Origin: Natroniella sp046097105
GTDB taxonomy: Bacteria > Bacillota > Halanaerobiia > Halobacteroidales > Halobacteroidaceae
NCBI RefSeq assembly: GCF_046097105.1
Contig: NZ_CP175562.1
Location: 1,178,001 to 1,242,000, forward strand
Direction: 5' to 3'
Length of the DNA stretch: 64,000 bases
Positions 18,921-28,507 of the stretch are shown piece after piece. The position numbers and the translations under genes were made by a program. The notes below the pieces were generated by a model. It saw nothing but the letters and a program-made list of their open reading frames with translations. It did no database searches and was not told the DNA's origin. How positions within the stretch are numbered: the first letter of the stretch is position 1; every line of letters starts with the position of its first letter.

Positions 18921-19802
18921 TTAATGCTGAGATTTCTTCTTAATCTTCTCTATCTCTTTTTTTGATAATCCACTAGCTGCAGCTATCTTATCTAACTCTA
19001 CTCCTACCTCCAACAAGTTCTCAACCATTTCTAATTTCCCTTCCGATTTTCCTTCCGATTTACCAACTTGATAAAGATTTGTTAATTCCTTAGCCATAAT
19101 TTCATCACCCCCAACAGTCTGTTTGATAGTATTTTTAAATCTTAGTTCTATACTCTTAGGTAAAAATAATATCCCATCTAAAAACTCAAAGATATTATAA
19201 ATCTTCTCTCTATCGTAACCTTTATCCAATAATAATCTAAATAGTTTCTGCTTGAAATTATATCTTAAACTATTTTTCCCTTTACTCTTTAAGCTATATA
19301 ACCCTGCTAGAATTACCATTGCAAAAGGATTGTCAGACTTTAATAACTCTTCTTCCTGTTGCTCTAAAACTTTGTAACTATTATAATCATAGTTTAACTT
19401 TGTTCCATGGAAATCGTAATTAAAACTATTTGGTTTATATCCTTCTCTTCCTTCAGTAAAGATAGCTAGAGCCACTATTTTTTGATCATACTTATCATAA
19501 ATCCGATAAAAATATTTAAACATTCTAGCACTGAATTCAGCCTCATAATATCCCTGCACTTCTAAATGGACTAAAATCCAATTCTCCCTGCCATCTTTAA
19601 GGTAAACCTTAACCAGTCTATCAACCATCTTCTTACCTTTCATTGTCTTATCTACGATATTAGCCAACTCATTATCCAAGAATTCATAACCTTGACTAAG
19701 GTCAACCTTTTGATAGAGCTTAGGCATAAAGAATTCTAAGAAATCTTCAAATAAATCTTCTATTATTTCCTTCCATAATAAATCAGGCATCTCTCGTTTC
19801 AT
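18921..19802 (-). CDS. Rpn/YhgA-like PD-(D/E)XK nuclease (recombination-promoting nuclease family)
   Basis: About 293 residues. DRLVKVYL followed by ILVHLEVQGY gives the D ... E-x-Q core of Rpn nucleases. EFSARMFKYFYRIYDKY and the C-terminal coiled region with repeated GKSEGKSEGK and a final SGLSKKEIEKIKK helix are typical of the family. Start ATG 19802 follows AGGAGG at 7 nt. Rpn proteins cleave DNA and are linked to RecA-independent exchange; some act in phage defence. It is inserted between hsdS and hsdR, an arrangement that suggests later entry into the locus. Confidence 0.8.
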   Translation of the reverse strand: MKREMPDLLWKEIIEDLFEDFLEFFMPKLYQKVDLSQGYEFLDNELANIVDKTMKGKKMVDRLVKVYLKDGRENWILVHLEVQGYYEAEFSARMFKYFYRIYDKYDQKIVALAIFTEGREGYKPNSFNYDFHGTKLNYDYNSYKVLEQQEEELLKSDNPFAMVILAGLYSLKSKGKNSLRYNFKQKLFRLLLDKGYDREKIYNIFEFLDGILFLPKSIELRFKNTIKQTVGGDEIMAKELTNLYQVGKSEGKSEGKLEMVENLLEVGVELDKIAAASGLSKKEIEKIKKKSQH

Positions 19803-19904
19803 AATATATCCTCCTAGTTCATCCAACTCTTAGTAATATTATATCACATTAGCTATTCTATCTAAACCCCTTCAATTTTAAGATTTCCAACTATACACTA
19901 TATC

Positions 19905-21113
19905 CTATACACTGTTAACTGTTCTTTTCTCCCCAGTCAACAACTTCTGCATTAATCCTTTCTTTAATCGTTCTACCTTTTCCTTCTCTTCTTCTTTCTT
20001 TTGAATCTTTTCATCAACACTGGATAAGATATCTGCTATCTTCTTTTGTTCTTCTAGTGGAGGTAGTGGAACTTTTACAGCAGAATTAAATATCTCTCTA
20101 GGCACTCTTTGCCTACCAGTAGATCCTTCCATCATAGAAATTGCTAAGCTTCTAATTTTATGTGATTTAGCTAAATAATAGACATATTTGTGATAAACTA
20201 AATCTTTCTTTGGAGAAAACACTATAAGCTCAGTAGAACCAAAGGCTAACTCATTATCTAATTCTTCAATAAAAGATGTTTTTCCATTTTCAGTACATGG
20301 AGTAATTCTTGCAAATAAAGTATCAAATCTCTTAAATCTAATAGAAGTACAATCTTTTTTATTTCTTTTTATCCAATAATCTACACTAGGTTTATCTGTA
20401 TTAACAGCTGCCATCTCTAAAAATAAAAACTCATCTTGCTCTGGGATATCATAACTAGGATTTATATCAACAACTTTACTCATTCTACAAAATTCCCAAC
20501 CTAATGGTATCTGACCAAATTCTGTTTTCTTAAACTCACTATGGCCAATCCCCTTAGTCAATAACTCCTGCATTAATCCTTTCTTTAACTCTTTCGTCTT
20601 CTCGATAATCTGATCTATCTTTTGAAGCTTTCCATCAACTACTGATAATATATCTGCTATCTTTTCTTGTTCTGGAAATAACGGAAAAGGTATCGGAACA
20701 CTTTTTACAGTTGATTGATTCAAAAGTGGTTGAGCACTTTTGGTAGCAAACTGACCTAACTTTCTTCTTTTTAACCAATAATACAAATAGTTTTTTTCAA
20801 TCTTTTCTCCTTTTTTTAATTCCATCTTGATAGCATTATCTGAAACCCATACTGGATTACTAATAAAATGAATTTCACCAACTGCTCCTACACGACCTAC
20901 TATAAAACCATCTTCTAAATTAAAATCATCTATTGAACCGATAGGGCCATTAGAACCATAAATCAAATATCTTCCTTTGTCTAACTCTGAATAATAATCA
21001 GCTGATTTCCCATTCTTAAATTTACAAACTTCTTTTAAAGGTTTTAAATCCCAATCCTCTGGAATAATCCCCATACTACTTTTCTTATATCCTTCCTTAA
21101 CCTCATTACCCAT
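19905..21113 (-). CDS. hsdS: Type I restriction-modification specificity subunit
   Basis: 402 residues with the expected two target-recognition domains, each followed by a conserved coiled spacer: PEQEKIADILSVVDGKL with LKKGLMQELL (about 145-190), and LEEQKKIADILSSVDEKI with LKKGLMQKLLTGE (about 355-395). The two spacers are near-repeats, so it recognises a bipartite asymmetric sequence that cannot be read from here. About 100 nt downstream of hsdM, with a palindromic repeat in the gap. Confidence 0.95.
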   Translation of the reverse strand: MGNEVKEGYKKSSMGIIPEDWDLKPLKEVCKFKNGKSADYYSELDKGRYLIYGSNGPIGSIDDFNLEDGFIVGRVGAVGEIHFISNPVWVSDNAIKMELKKGEKIEKNYLYYWLKRRKLGQFATKSAQPLLNQSTVKSVPIPFPLFPEQEKIADILSVVDGKLQKIDQIIEKTKELKKGLMQELLTKGIGHSEFKKTEFGQIPLGWEFCRMSKVVDINPSYDIPEQDEFLFLEMAAVNTDKPSVDYWIKRNKKDCTSIRFKRFDTLFARITPCTENGKTSFIEELDNELAFGSTELIVFSPKKDLVYHKYVYYLAKSHKIRSLAISMMEGSTGRQRVPREIFNSAVKVPLPPLEEQKKIADILSSVDEKIQKKEEEKEKVERLKKGLMQKLLTGEKRTVNSV

Positions 21114-21130
21114 TAAAAATCACCAACTCT

Positions 21131-21158
21131 GGGCGAACACATAGGTTCGCCCCTACAA
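21131..21158. repeat. Dispersed palindromic repeat (copy 1)
   Basis: GGGCGAAC-ACATAG-GTTCGCCC followed by CTACA: an 8-bp perfect stem. The same framework (TTTGTAGGGGC ... GCCC) recurs at 62524-62557. It sits between hsdM and hsdS and could act as an mRNA hairpin there. Confidence 0.7.
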
Positions 21159-21214
21159 AATCAACTATATCTTTTATTCGTTTTTTAATTATTAACTGCT
21201 TTCCAACTGTCAAA

Positions 21215-22702
21215 TTAAGCATCATACCCCAACTCTCCTAAATAACCATCAACTTTACTATCTATCTCTTGATACTCCTGTTCTAACTGATCCAATTCAC
21301 CAAGCACCTGATTAATATCGACTGGCTCCTCTGGCTCAGTAGTATCAACATAACGAGGTACATTAAGATTAAAGTCATTCCTTTCAATCTCTTCTAAATC
21401 AACCACCCGACAGTATTTTTCTCTATCTTCATACTCTTGATAAGCATTTACTATCTTCTCTATATCCTCTGCTCGTAACTTATTCTGATTACTCAACTCT
21501 TCATAATCTTCTTCTGCATAGATAAAGATAACCTTATCCTTTCTCTCTTGAGCTTTATCCTTATTTAAGATCAAGATACAACCTGGTGAAGAAGTATTGG
21601 CAAAGAGATTAGCTGGCAGAGCAATAACTGCTTCAACCAAGTCATCTTGTAGCACCTTCTTTCTAATTTTACCCTCTGATCGACTTCTAAATAAAACACC
21701 ATTATCAAAGACTACCCCTACCTGCCCTGTTACTGTCGTACTAGCTAGCATATGTTGAATCCAAGCCCAGTCTGCCTTATTCTTTGGTGGATAACCATAC
21801 TTAAATCTACCAAAAGGCTCTGAATCTTTCAGTTCTTCTTTGTGCCACCTTTTTTGGTTCCACATTGGATTAGCTAATACTCGATCAAATTGCTGCAAAG
21901 AACCACCTTCAGTAAACTCAGGATCGATCATAGTATCACCTTTTGCTATTTGTGCGTCATAATGACCATGTAACAGCATATTCATCTTACAGATAGCCCA
22001 AGTATTTAGATTCTTCTCTTGACCATACAGAGTAATCTCAGAAGTATCATAACCCTTTTCTCTTAAGTTTTCAGCTGAATAAATTAACATGCCTCCTGAT
22101 CCACAACAAGGATCATAAATTCGATGGTTAGGCTGAGGATCTGCAATCTTAACCAATAATTTTACTACTTCCTGTGGAGTATAAAACTCCCCACCTTTCT
22201 TACCAGCATCATCTGCAAACTTATCAATTAGATACTCATAAGCTCTACCTAACAGATCTGGATCTTCTAGATCTTGATTTCCTAATGAATACTCAGAGAA
22301 ATGCTGTATCAATCCATCTAATACAGTATCAGGTAGTCGCTCTTTATCATTAAAATCTATACTTACTAAAACCCCTTCTAGTGTTGGGTTCTCTTCTTCT
22401 AAAGCTTCAAATGCTTTATTTAAAGTTGCTCCTATATCTTCTGTAACACTACTGATATGCTCCCATCTTGCTTTCTCAGGGACATAAAAATCATAAAATA
22501 AAGGCTTGTCTACAAAGTCTTCTCCATCTTCTTCTCTAATTCTTTCTCTTTCTTCTTCAAAGACATCACTAAGTCGTTTCAAAAATAACATTCCAAATAT
22601 GTACTGCTTATAATCTGAAGAATCAATACTACCTCTCAAAATATTTGCTGACTCCCATAAATGTGACTTAAGCTTATCCAAGTTTAACTTTTCTTCTAAC
22701 AT
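21215..22702 (-). CDS. hsdM: Type I restriction-modification DNA adenine methyltransferase, M subunit
   Basis: About 495 residues. N-terminal HsdM_N helical domain, then motif I DPCCGSGGM (about 197-205) for S-adenosylmethionine and motif IV NPMW (about 278-281), a variant of N-P-P-F/W. KKGGEFYTPQEVVKLL precedes motif I as in all type I enzymes. Methylates N6-adenine in the target chosen by HsdS. I start at ATG 22702 behind GGAGG; the ATG at 22717 is itself part of that ribosome site. Upstream, TGCTATAAT is a plausible extended -10. Confidence 0.95.
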   Translation of the reverse strand: MLEEKLNLDKLKSHLWESANILRGSIDSSDYKQYIFGMLFLKRLSDVFEEERERIREEDGEDFVDKPLFYDFYVPEKARWEHISSVTEDIGATLNKAFEALEEENPTLEGVLVSIDFNDKERLPDTVLDGLIQHFSEYSLGNQDLEDPDLLGRAYEYLIDKFADDAGKKGGEFYTPQEVVKLLVKIADPQPNHRIYDPCCGSGGMLIYSAENLREKGYDTSEITLYGQEKNLNTWAICKMNMLLHGHYDAQIAKGDTMIDPEFTEGGSLQQFDRVLANPMWNQKRWHKEELKDSEPFGRFKYGYPPKNKADWAWIQHMLASTTVTGQVGVVFDNGVLFRSRSEGKIRKKVLQDDLVEAVIALPANLFANTSSPGCILILNKDKAQERKDKVIFIYAEEDYEELSNQNKLRAEDIEKIVNAYQEYEDREKYCRVVDLEEIERNDFNLNVPRYVDTTEPEEPVDINQVLGELDQLEQEYQEIDSKVDGYLGELGYDA

Positions 22703-22834
22703 TAATAACCCCTCCATTAATTCCTAAATTTAATTATAGCTATAAGTTCTCTAAGTGATTATAGCAAAATTAACCACTTCTCCATTGGTTGTTATTTTCT
22801 ATTTTTAACTTAAATATCCTTCTATATATTTTTT

Positions 22835-22990
22835 TTAAGCTCCTTCTTCCCCTGCTGAACTAAAACCTGGAAACTTATCATCTAGAATCTTCAAGACCTC
22901 ATCTCCTATTTGAGCTTTAGTTTCCTTATAAGAAACAGCAGAAAGCCCAGCAATACCAGCACCTATAATTAAAACTTTTTTCTTTTTCAT
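22835..22990 (-). pseudogene. Truncated FAD/NAD oxidoreductase remnant
   Basis: A 51-codon frame with a good GGAGG site starts with KKVLIIGAGIAGLSA, the dinucleotide-binding start of amine-oxidase/phytoene-desaturase-like flavoproteins, but stops after about 30 unrelated residues. Far too short for the family; most likely left by an internal deletion. Could be translated but hardly functional. Confidence 0.65.
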
Positions 22991-23048
22991 AACTACCTCC
23001 AGATTAAGATTTGGTAATCTCTTTTAGGAATATATTTTCGTAAAAAGT

Positions 23049-23375
23049 TTAAGGTTTAATACCCTCAAATATAACTCTGGGTTCTTCAGAAGAAGGCCTT
23101 ACTTTTTCGTATAATCTAAATACTTTTATATCCTTAAAACCAATATTTTTAAGAATATTTTCAAATTCCTCTATACTAAAATAACGTATTTTAAACTCTT
23201 CTAATTCAGTTTCAATTAACTTACCATTCTTAAATAGTTCAAAAAACGACCAGAACCACACATCGGCTCTAAAATAGGTTCTACTCCGTTATCTATACAT
23301 TTCCATATTATTCTCTCCTTTGTTGTTTCTTTCTCAATTCTAATTATCAAAATAGTAGAGACTATGATCTAATTT
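23049..23375 (-). pseudogene. SAM-dependent methyltransferase, deleted and frameshifted
   Basis: The 5' part (about 23375-23250) reads KERIIWKCIDNGVEPILEP then MCGSGRFL, a class I methyltransferase motif I. After about 22 codons the frame breaks, and the C-terminal part (23261-23049) reads in another frame, ending with IEEFENILKNIGFKDIKVF and a typical family tail. The middle of the protein is missing, so this is a deletion derivative with a frameshift. Confidence 0.7.
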
Positions 23376-23745
23376 TTACTAACAATCCTTGGAGATAATC
23401 TTTAAAACTTTCTGCAACCTTCTTAAAGTTATAATCACCTTGACCATGTAAAGTAAGATAAATCCCACCCTCTTTGATCGCTATTGGATCACCATTTTTC
23501 GTTGCAAAGATAAAATAGTCATCACTTTTATACTCTTTTTGTACAGCAAGTAATTGCTCTAAATTGAAGAATCTAATTACCCCTTCCTCCTTTAAGTCAA
23601 TCTCTACATCCTGAGGATTATAATCTTGGTAAAACCTCTTAAATAATTGATCCTTATCCTTTAAAACCTCAACTTCCTCACTTGTAGCAAATAAATTTCT
23701 ACTATCCTGCTTCTTAGCTGATTTCACAAAGTCCTCTAACAACAT
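23362..23745 (-). CDS. SUKH/SMI1-KNR4-like protein, probable immunity protein
   Basis: 127 residues. The central and C-terminal pattern (a strand with IRFFNLEQLL, then DDYFIFATKNGDPIAI, IYLTLHGQGD, and VAESFKDYLQGLL) matches the SUKH fold used by bacterial immunity proteins: a hydrophobic strand, a G-D-aliphatic strand and the final x-SFxxFL helix. Located 14 nt downstream of a gene with a GHH/HNH nuclease motif, the usual order toxin then immunity gene. I infer that it neutralises that nuclease. Family assignment is by eye and needs a profile search. Confidence 0.6.
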   Translation of the reverse strand: MLLEDFVKSAKKQDSRNLFATSEEVEVLKDKDQLFKRFYQDYNPQDVEIDLKEEGVIRFFNLEQLLAVQKEYKSDDYFIFATKNGDPIAIKEGGIYLTLHGQGDYNFKKVAESFKDYLQGLLVKIRS

Positions 23746-23759
23746 CTTATCACTTCCTA

Positions 23760-24830
23760 TTAATAATCAGGCTGGAGTAATTCAATCTTATACTTCTTTA
23801 ATTGATTGATTAACTGCTCTAACTTTCTATTCTTAAAGTAATTAATTCCTACCAGCACCCCTCCAAATAAGACTCCAACAACTATCCCAGCAGAGCTACC
23901 CCATAACCAAATTGCTAAACTACTGCCAGCTACCCCTGCTAAGGAAATACCAAGATTAACTGAAGCTGCTTTAAATGATTTCCATCTAGTACCACCAGTT
24001 CTTCTAACACGATAGAAGATATAAAGACTACTGGCAATAGAAGTTCCTGCACCAATCCCAAAGATATGGCTCAAACTAGAGATATTCGAGCCAAAAAATG
24101 AAGTAAGTACCGCTCCAGTCAACCTACCTCCTGTATATCCTACTGTACCGATTAATGCCCCTTCCAGCCCCTGCTCAAATCTATCCTGCCACCCCAGCTC
24201 TTGATTAAATAATGATAATGTAAAAGCAATTCCAAAACCCAACAGTGCCGCTTGAGAAAATCTAACTACCTCACCTTTAATTATCTGTCGTCGCATTAAG
24301 GCTTCACGATTATAGAGATCTCCTGTCGTTGGATTTCGCCAATCCCTACCATGTGCTTCAAAATGCTCACTTCTAGTCAAAAAATCTATATTATCGGGAT
24401 CAGCTTGCAGTTCAGGGTGTTCAGCTACACTATTAATATGATGACCTTCCATTCCTCTAACCCTATCTGCTGATAATAACTCCTGCTGTTGAGAAGCAGT
24501 CCACTCCCGTGTACCACTTCCTCCTAGCTCCAACAGAGCTTGTTCATACTCCCAAGCTAAATTGACTCCACTCCGCCTCAAACTAACATCTCCCGCTGGT
24601 AGTTGATTGACCTGACTTTGCAGTCCAGCCCGTTGGCTACTTAAGCGATTCAATGTAGTAGTAAAGTTATGAGCTAATTGGCTACTTTGCACAGCCAATC
24701 CACTCAAGATTGGCCCGGCTGCTCCCAACCCAGCAAAGAGCCTATAATTGAGCTTCTTTAACTTACCAGCAACCCTTCGTTTATTCTTCCGGCGTAAATA
24801 CTTATTCTTAATTGCTTTAATACTCATCAA
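23760..24830 (-). CDS. Membrane protein with an internal GHH/HNH-type nuclease motif
   Basis: 356 residues. Order: strongly basic N-terminus (about 1-28), a small hydrophobic segment (32-50), a helical region, then a metal-finger nuclease motif: GHHINSV (H130, H131, N133), DPDNIDFL (N147), SEHFEAHG (H156, H160) and WRNPT (N166). After residue 187 come about five glycine-rich hydrophobic segments to about 332, and a short polar tail. The GHH motif is that of HNH/endonuclease VII-fold toxin domains, usually at the extreme C-terminus of polymorphic toxins; here membrane segments follow it instead. It abuts the upstream gene (1 nt) and the SUKH-like gene. Likely a membrane-bound nuclease effector; this is inference. 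Confidence 0.65.
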   Translation of the reverse strand: MMSIKAIKNKYLRRKNKRRVAGKLKKLNYRLFAGLGAAGPILSGLAVQSSQLAHNFTTTLNRLSSQRAGLQSQVNQLPAGDVSLRRSGVNLAWEYEQALLELGGSGTREWTASQQQELLSADRVRGMEGHHINSVAEHPELQADPDNIDFLTRSEHFEAHGRDWRNPTTGDLYNREALMRRQIIKGEVVRFSQAALLGFGIAFTLSLFNQELGWQDRFEQGLEGALIGTVGYTGGRLTGAVLTSFFGSNISSLSHIFGIGAGTSIASSLYIFYRVRRTGGTRWKSFKAASVNLGISLAGVAGSSLAIWLWGSSAGIVVGVLFGGVLVGINYFKNRKLEQLINQLKKYKIELLQPDY

Positions 24831-24831
24831 C

Positions 24832-25764
24832 TCACCCCACTAGATCCTTTTGGGTAGTAGTCATCACCTTAGTCAGTTCAAATTTCTTCTCATCAGAGAT
24901 AAGGCTAAAAATATAATTATAGACATAATTGAAATAAGTCAAAGCCTCAGAACTCAAATAATCAGTATTGATAGTCGCTAAATCATCTTTAATTAATTCA
25001 ATTATATCCTTTTTACCCTTCTTATAATCCTTTTCATCGTTGCTGATTTCAGTAAAGATATTATTGATTCTAGTTACAACCTCTTGATTATACTGTTGGT
25101 AATTATCTTGATTTAAACTTTCGCCTTTACTGACAGCTAATCTTTCAAAAGACTTCTGCAAGTCTTTATAATGCTGATTATTATCAGCGGTAAAGAATTC
25201 AAATTGTAATTTTTCTTCTAATCTTGTTGCTTCCTCCAAGATTTCTCTAATCTCTTCTTCATCATCTACCGTCTCTAACTTCTCAACTAACTCCTGTAAT
25301 CGCTTAAGGAGTTTCTGATTTCCAGCTCTAACCTCTTCTTGCCCTTCTCTTCCAAGTTCCCCTCTAATCCCTTCTAGCTTTTTTTGATAATTCTCTATCA
25401 AATCAAAATCATTCAGTTCAGCATACTCAGCGAAAGTAAATAAAGCTTCAAAAGCTTCAGCTAAGTAACTTCTCTGTTGCTCTTGCTTAGAACTACTAGC
25501 TATTTCTTTCAGCAAATAACCGATATATTCCGTAAAGACACTTCGCTTAGCAGGCTGATGAATAAAAACATTCTTTAAGACCAGCCGAGCTAATAGATCA
25601 TTCTCTGACTTTTTAAACTGCTCTGATCTTTTAAGATAAGACTTTAGGTTAATTTCACTTAATTGATCACCTAGATAATACTCTAGCTTATTATTAGTTT
25701 TACAAATATATCGAACTAAAAAAAAGCTCAGTACTAAATTTAAGATTAGTAAAAATATTAACAT
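24832..25764 (-). CDS. Membrane-anchored coiled-coil protein of unknown function
   Basis: 310 residues. One N-terminal membrane helix (residues 1-18, LIFLLILNLVLSFFLV) and then a soluble, strongly charged helical domain with a probable coiled coil at about 150-200. No enzyme motif seen. Inside-facing orientation is likely given the following lysines. It overlaps closely with the nuclease-motif gene downstream and lies 80 nt after dynamin-like gene A, so it belongs to this unit. I do not recognise a family. Confidence 0.6.
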   Translation of the reverse strand: MLIFLLILNLVLSFFLVRYICKTNNKLEYYLGDQLSEINLKSYLKRSEQFKKSENDLLARLVLKNVFIHQPAKRSVFTEYIGYLLKEIASSSKQEQQRSYLAEAFEALFTFAEYAELNDFDLIENYQKKLEGIRGELGREGQEEVRAGNQKLLKRLQELVEKLETVDDEEEIREILEEATRLEEKLQFEFFTADNNQHYKDLQKSFERLAVSKGESLNQDNYQQYNQEVVTRINNIFTEISNDEKDYKKGKKDIIELIKDDLATINTDYLSSEALTYFNYVYNYIFSLISDEKKFELTKVMTTTQKDLVG

Positions 25765-25843
25765 ATTATCACTCCAAAGCTATTTTTTCATTTTAGATAA
25801 GTAGTTATGTTGTATTAATAACTCCTTTTATCTTTCATTTCAC

Positions 25844-27634
25844 TTAGAGACTTTGATTTAAGTATAACTTTAAATTACTACAATAATCATTAATATCTGA
25901 TTTCATATTACCTAGTTCTTCTTCTTTTAATCCAGAACAAACACTTACTACAAATTTTTGATGTACCTCATTAGCAACCTTATCACTTTGCTCTTTTAAG
26001 TTAGAGATTATATCTGGAATAATCTTCCCCCCAACATAATCTTTCTTTATTTCTCTAAAATTATCTCTAATTATCTTCTTATAGTCTCTCTTTTGGCTCT
26101 TGAAATTAACAAATTTAGTTACTGCTCCTACAACTGCTCCTCCTATTAAATAAGGGGGTAATAATGCTCCAAGTGCTGTTCCAATAGTAACTGTAGACGC
26201 ATATGGGCCTAACAAGGCTGCATAAGTTGCTGCTGTTGTACCTATTGCCCCTCCTATTGCTGCACCCTTACCCGCTCCTTCTTTAGCTAATTCAGTACCA
26301 CTAAAAAAATTATCTTCCATTAATTGTCCTAATAATGCTTCTTCCCTACTAGCAATTCTTTTAAAATCCCTTTCCATTTTACTTTTAACTTCATCTATTG
26401 ATAACTTCCATTCCTCCTCAAAATTATCATTTACCTCTTCTAATATCTGCTCTAAAGAATTACGGATATTTTTAGCAGAAAATAACCTCTTCATCTCTGC
26501 TTCTAATTTCTGCTTTTTATCCTTGTTAGAAAACATACTAAAATCATCTACCATTTTTGAAAGCCTAATTTCTTCACCATGTAAAAAATCACTATTAACC
26601 CAAGCTTTCAAATCACCTTCAAACTTCTCTTTAATTCTAGAATTATGATATTGTATTTCCTTATAATGCTTATTTATCTGCTCCTCTAACTTTTCCAATT
26701 TATCTACATAAAGTTCATGACAACCTAAATCTTGGCGTATTAGTGCTTGAATAGAGTTAAAGATACTCTCTTCTTGTACCTTATCTGCCTCTCTTTCAAT
26801 ATCATTCTCTAAATATTCCAAAAGATCTAAATAACCTGAACTCTTTAATAATTCCTCTTCATTCTTCTTAACTCCATTAAAAGCTTGATAGGCTGAAAAT
26901 CCAAAGCATTTATCAATATAAATCATATATTGATCTTCCACATATTCAATAATCTCTTTAGGGTTTTCATCTATTTCATCAATTCTATTAACTATCCCAA
27001 TAATAGGTTTGCCTAGCTCAGCCACTTCAGTTAAAGCCTCTTCGACATCAGCTTGTCCTAAGTGATGTACATTAAATACCCATAACACCACATCAGATTC
27101 TTGAATATAGTCTTTAGTTTTAACTTCATTTTGAAGAGTCACTGTTGCTAACCCAGGTGTATCAACCATATTAATTTTTCTTAAGTTTGCCAAAGGCAAC
27201 TCTAATTTAACATACTCACAATCTGCAAAAAAGTCTAAATCACCATGATGTTTGGATAATACATTAAAAATTTTCTCTGGAGTTCCTTTAATATTCTGAG
27301 CAGAACCACGCTTTATTTCAGCACTCTTATATTCACTATAAGCTACCTCAATAATTGTAGCTGTAGCCTCAGTTACATTAACTGGTGATACCTCTCCGCC
27401 AGCCAAAGCATTTAAAACGGTAGATTTACCAGCCTTTACTTCTCCCATTAATACAAGCTTTAAGGGTTTATTTAACTTCCTAGCTTCTATTTGAATACCT
27501 TCTTCAAATTTAATTAAAATTTTTTCTATATTCTTCGATCTACCAGGTAACTCTTCATTATTATTAATTACTTCTCTAATTGGTGAACAGGAAAAAACCT
27601 CTTGAACATTAGTAATATATTCTTTAAGCTCCAT
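25844..27634 (-). CDS. Bacterial dynamin-like GTPase A
   Basis: 596 residues. G1 GEVKAGKST (64-72), a T in the switch-I segment EATATI (about 90), G3 VDTPGL (157-162) and G4 NRID (216-219) define a dynamin-family GTPase (PF00350). After helical stalk regions comes a glycine-rich hydrophobic stretch (about 450-510, GKGAAIGGAIGTTAATYAAL...) that could insert into a membrane, then more helix. Bacterial dynamins bend or protect membranes; some protect cells during phage attack. It is 21 nt downstream of dynamin-like gene B, a paired layout seen in other bacteria. ATG follows AAGGAGG at 8 nt. Confidence 0.9.
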   Translation of the reverse strand: MELKEYITNVQEVFSCSPIREVINNNEELPGRSKNIEKILIKFEEGIQIEARKLNKPLKLVLMGEVKAGKSTVLNALAGGEVSPVNVTEATATIIEVAYSEYKSAEIKRGSAQNIKGTPEKIFNVLSKHHGDLDFFADCEYVKLELPLANLRKINMVDTPGLATVTLQNEVKTKDYIQESDVVLWVFNVHHLGQADVEEALTEVAELGKPIIGIVNRIDEIDENPKEIIEYVEDQYMIYIDKCFGFSAYQAFNGVKKNEEELLKSSGYLDLLEYLENDIEREADKVQEESIFNSIQALIRQDLGCHELYVDKLEKLEEQINKHYKEIQYHNSRIKEKFEGDLKAWVNSDFLHGEEIRLSKMVDDFSMFSNKDKKQKLEAEMKRLFSAKNIRNSLEQILEEVNDNFEEEWKLSIDEVKSKMERDFKRIASREEALLGQLMEDNFFSGTELAKEGAGKGAAIGGAIGTTAATYAALLGPYASTVTIGTALGALLPPYLIGGAVVGAVTKFVNFKSQKRDYKKIIRDNFREIKKDYVGGKIIPDIISNLKEQSDKVANEVHQKFVVSVCSGLKEEELGNMKSDINDYCSNLKLYLNQSL

Positions 27635-27655
27635 TCAAATCTCCTCCTTAAATAA

Positions 27656-28389
27656 TTAACTATAATGCTTGCCTAAAATTATTTTTTTAGCTGTCAACTT
27701 CTCAAATTCTACATTAGATAACTTCTCAACTCTTTTAAACTCTTTTTTTATTTTAGGTATATTATCAGAATTACTATGTAACTTAGCAAAAGACCCTTCT
27801 CTGATATCACTAATTCTCTGATCTATTTTGATTAATTGATTACTTATCTCAGATAGAAGTTCTTCTTCTATATTACTTAGTGATTTTCTTAATTGACTTT
27901 TGAAGTTCTTCTTAATTTTAGGTAATTTAAACTCTTTAGCAACCCATTTAGCCAGACCAAAATAACTGGCCATTCCTCCTAAAATAGCACCAACTGGCCC
28001 TAACAACATAGCTGCTGCAACTGTAATTCCTACTCCACAACCTAACTTACTTTCATCAATTTCTCCTGAATAACTATTAACCTTAATTCCATTATAACTA
28101 TTCTGTTTAGCAACATGAAAACAATCTGTATCTAAGTACTTATACTTCTTGAAAATAGACTTACTTTTATAAAAGCCACTAAATTTTTCTAAAGAAGAAG
28201 CAACTCTACTTTGAATATCATCTATTAAATAACTTAATCTATCAACTTGAAAGAGATTATTCTCTACAAATCTCTTTCTTTTACGCTCTTCAATCTCAAA
28301 TAATCCTTCAGCATTTGAGTTTATATTTCTTTTCACTTCATTTTGATAACCTTTTAAAGTGGAATTTATCATATTTTTATACTGCTTCT
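27656..28389 (-). pseudogene. Dynamin-like GTPase B, 3' part cut off by the IS
   Basis: Encodes about 238 residues of the C-terminal stalk: charged helices, a glycine-rich hydrophobic segment LGCGVGITVAAAMLLGPVGA (about residues 110-130), then another helical stretch. If the IS and one copy of the 9-nt target duplication are removed, the frame of 31101-29862 continues directly into this one through Q-Y-K-N-M, giving a single protein of about 654 residues. On its own it lacks the GTPase. It may still be translated from ATG 28372, but no good ribosome site precedes it. Confidence 0.85.
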
Positions 28390-28440
28390 CACTAGCGTTG
28401 CATCGAAATTTTAGATGAAATATCCATTGAAAAATAAAAA

Positions 28441-28498
28441 CTCCTTTGATTAAATGGATAGGTGTGTGTCCCGCACAAAATCCATAAAATCAAAGGAG
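28441..28498 (+). promoter_or_regulatory. Hairpin that can hide the transposase ribosome site
   Basis: CTCCTTTGATT-aa-ATGGAT pairs with ATCCAT-aa-AATCAAAGGAG (11 + 6 bp). The right arm contains the AAAGGAG ribosome site of the transposase. In a transcript entering from outside the IS this would close the ribosome site, a known IS protection against read-through. Confidence 0.8.
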
Positions 28499-28507
28499 AA
28501 TGAAATT

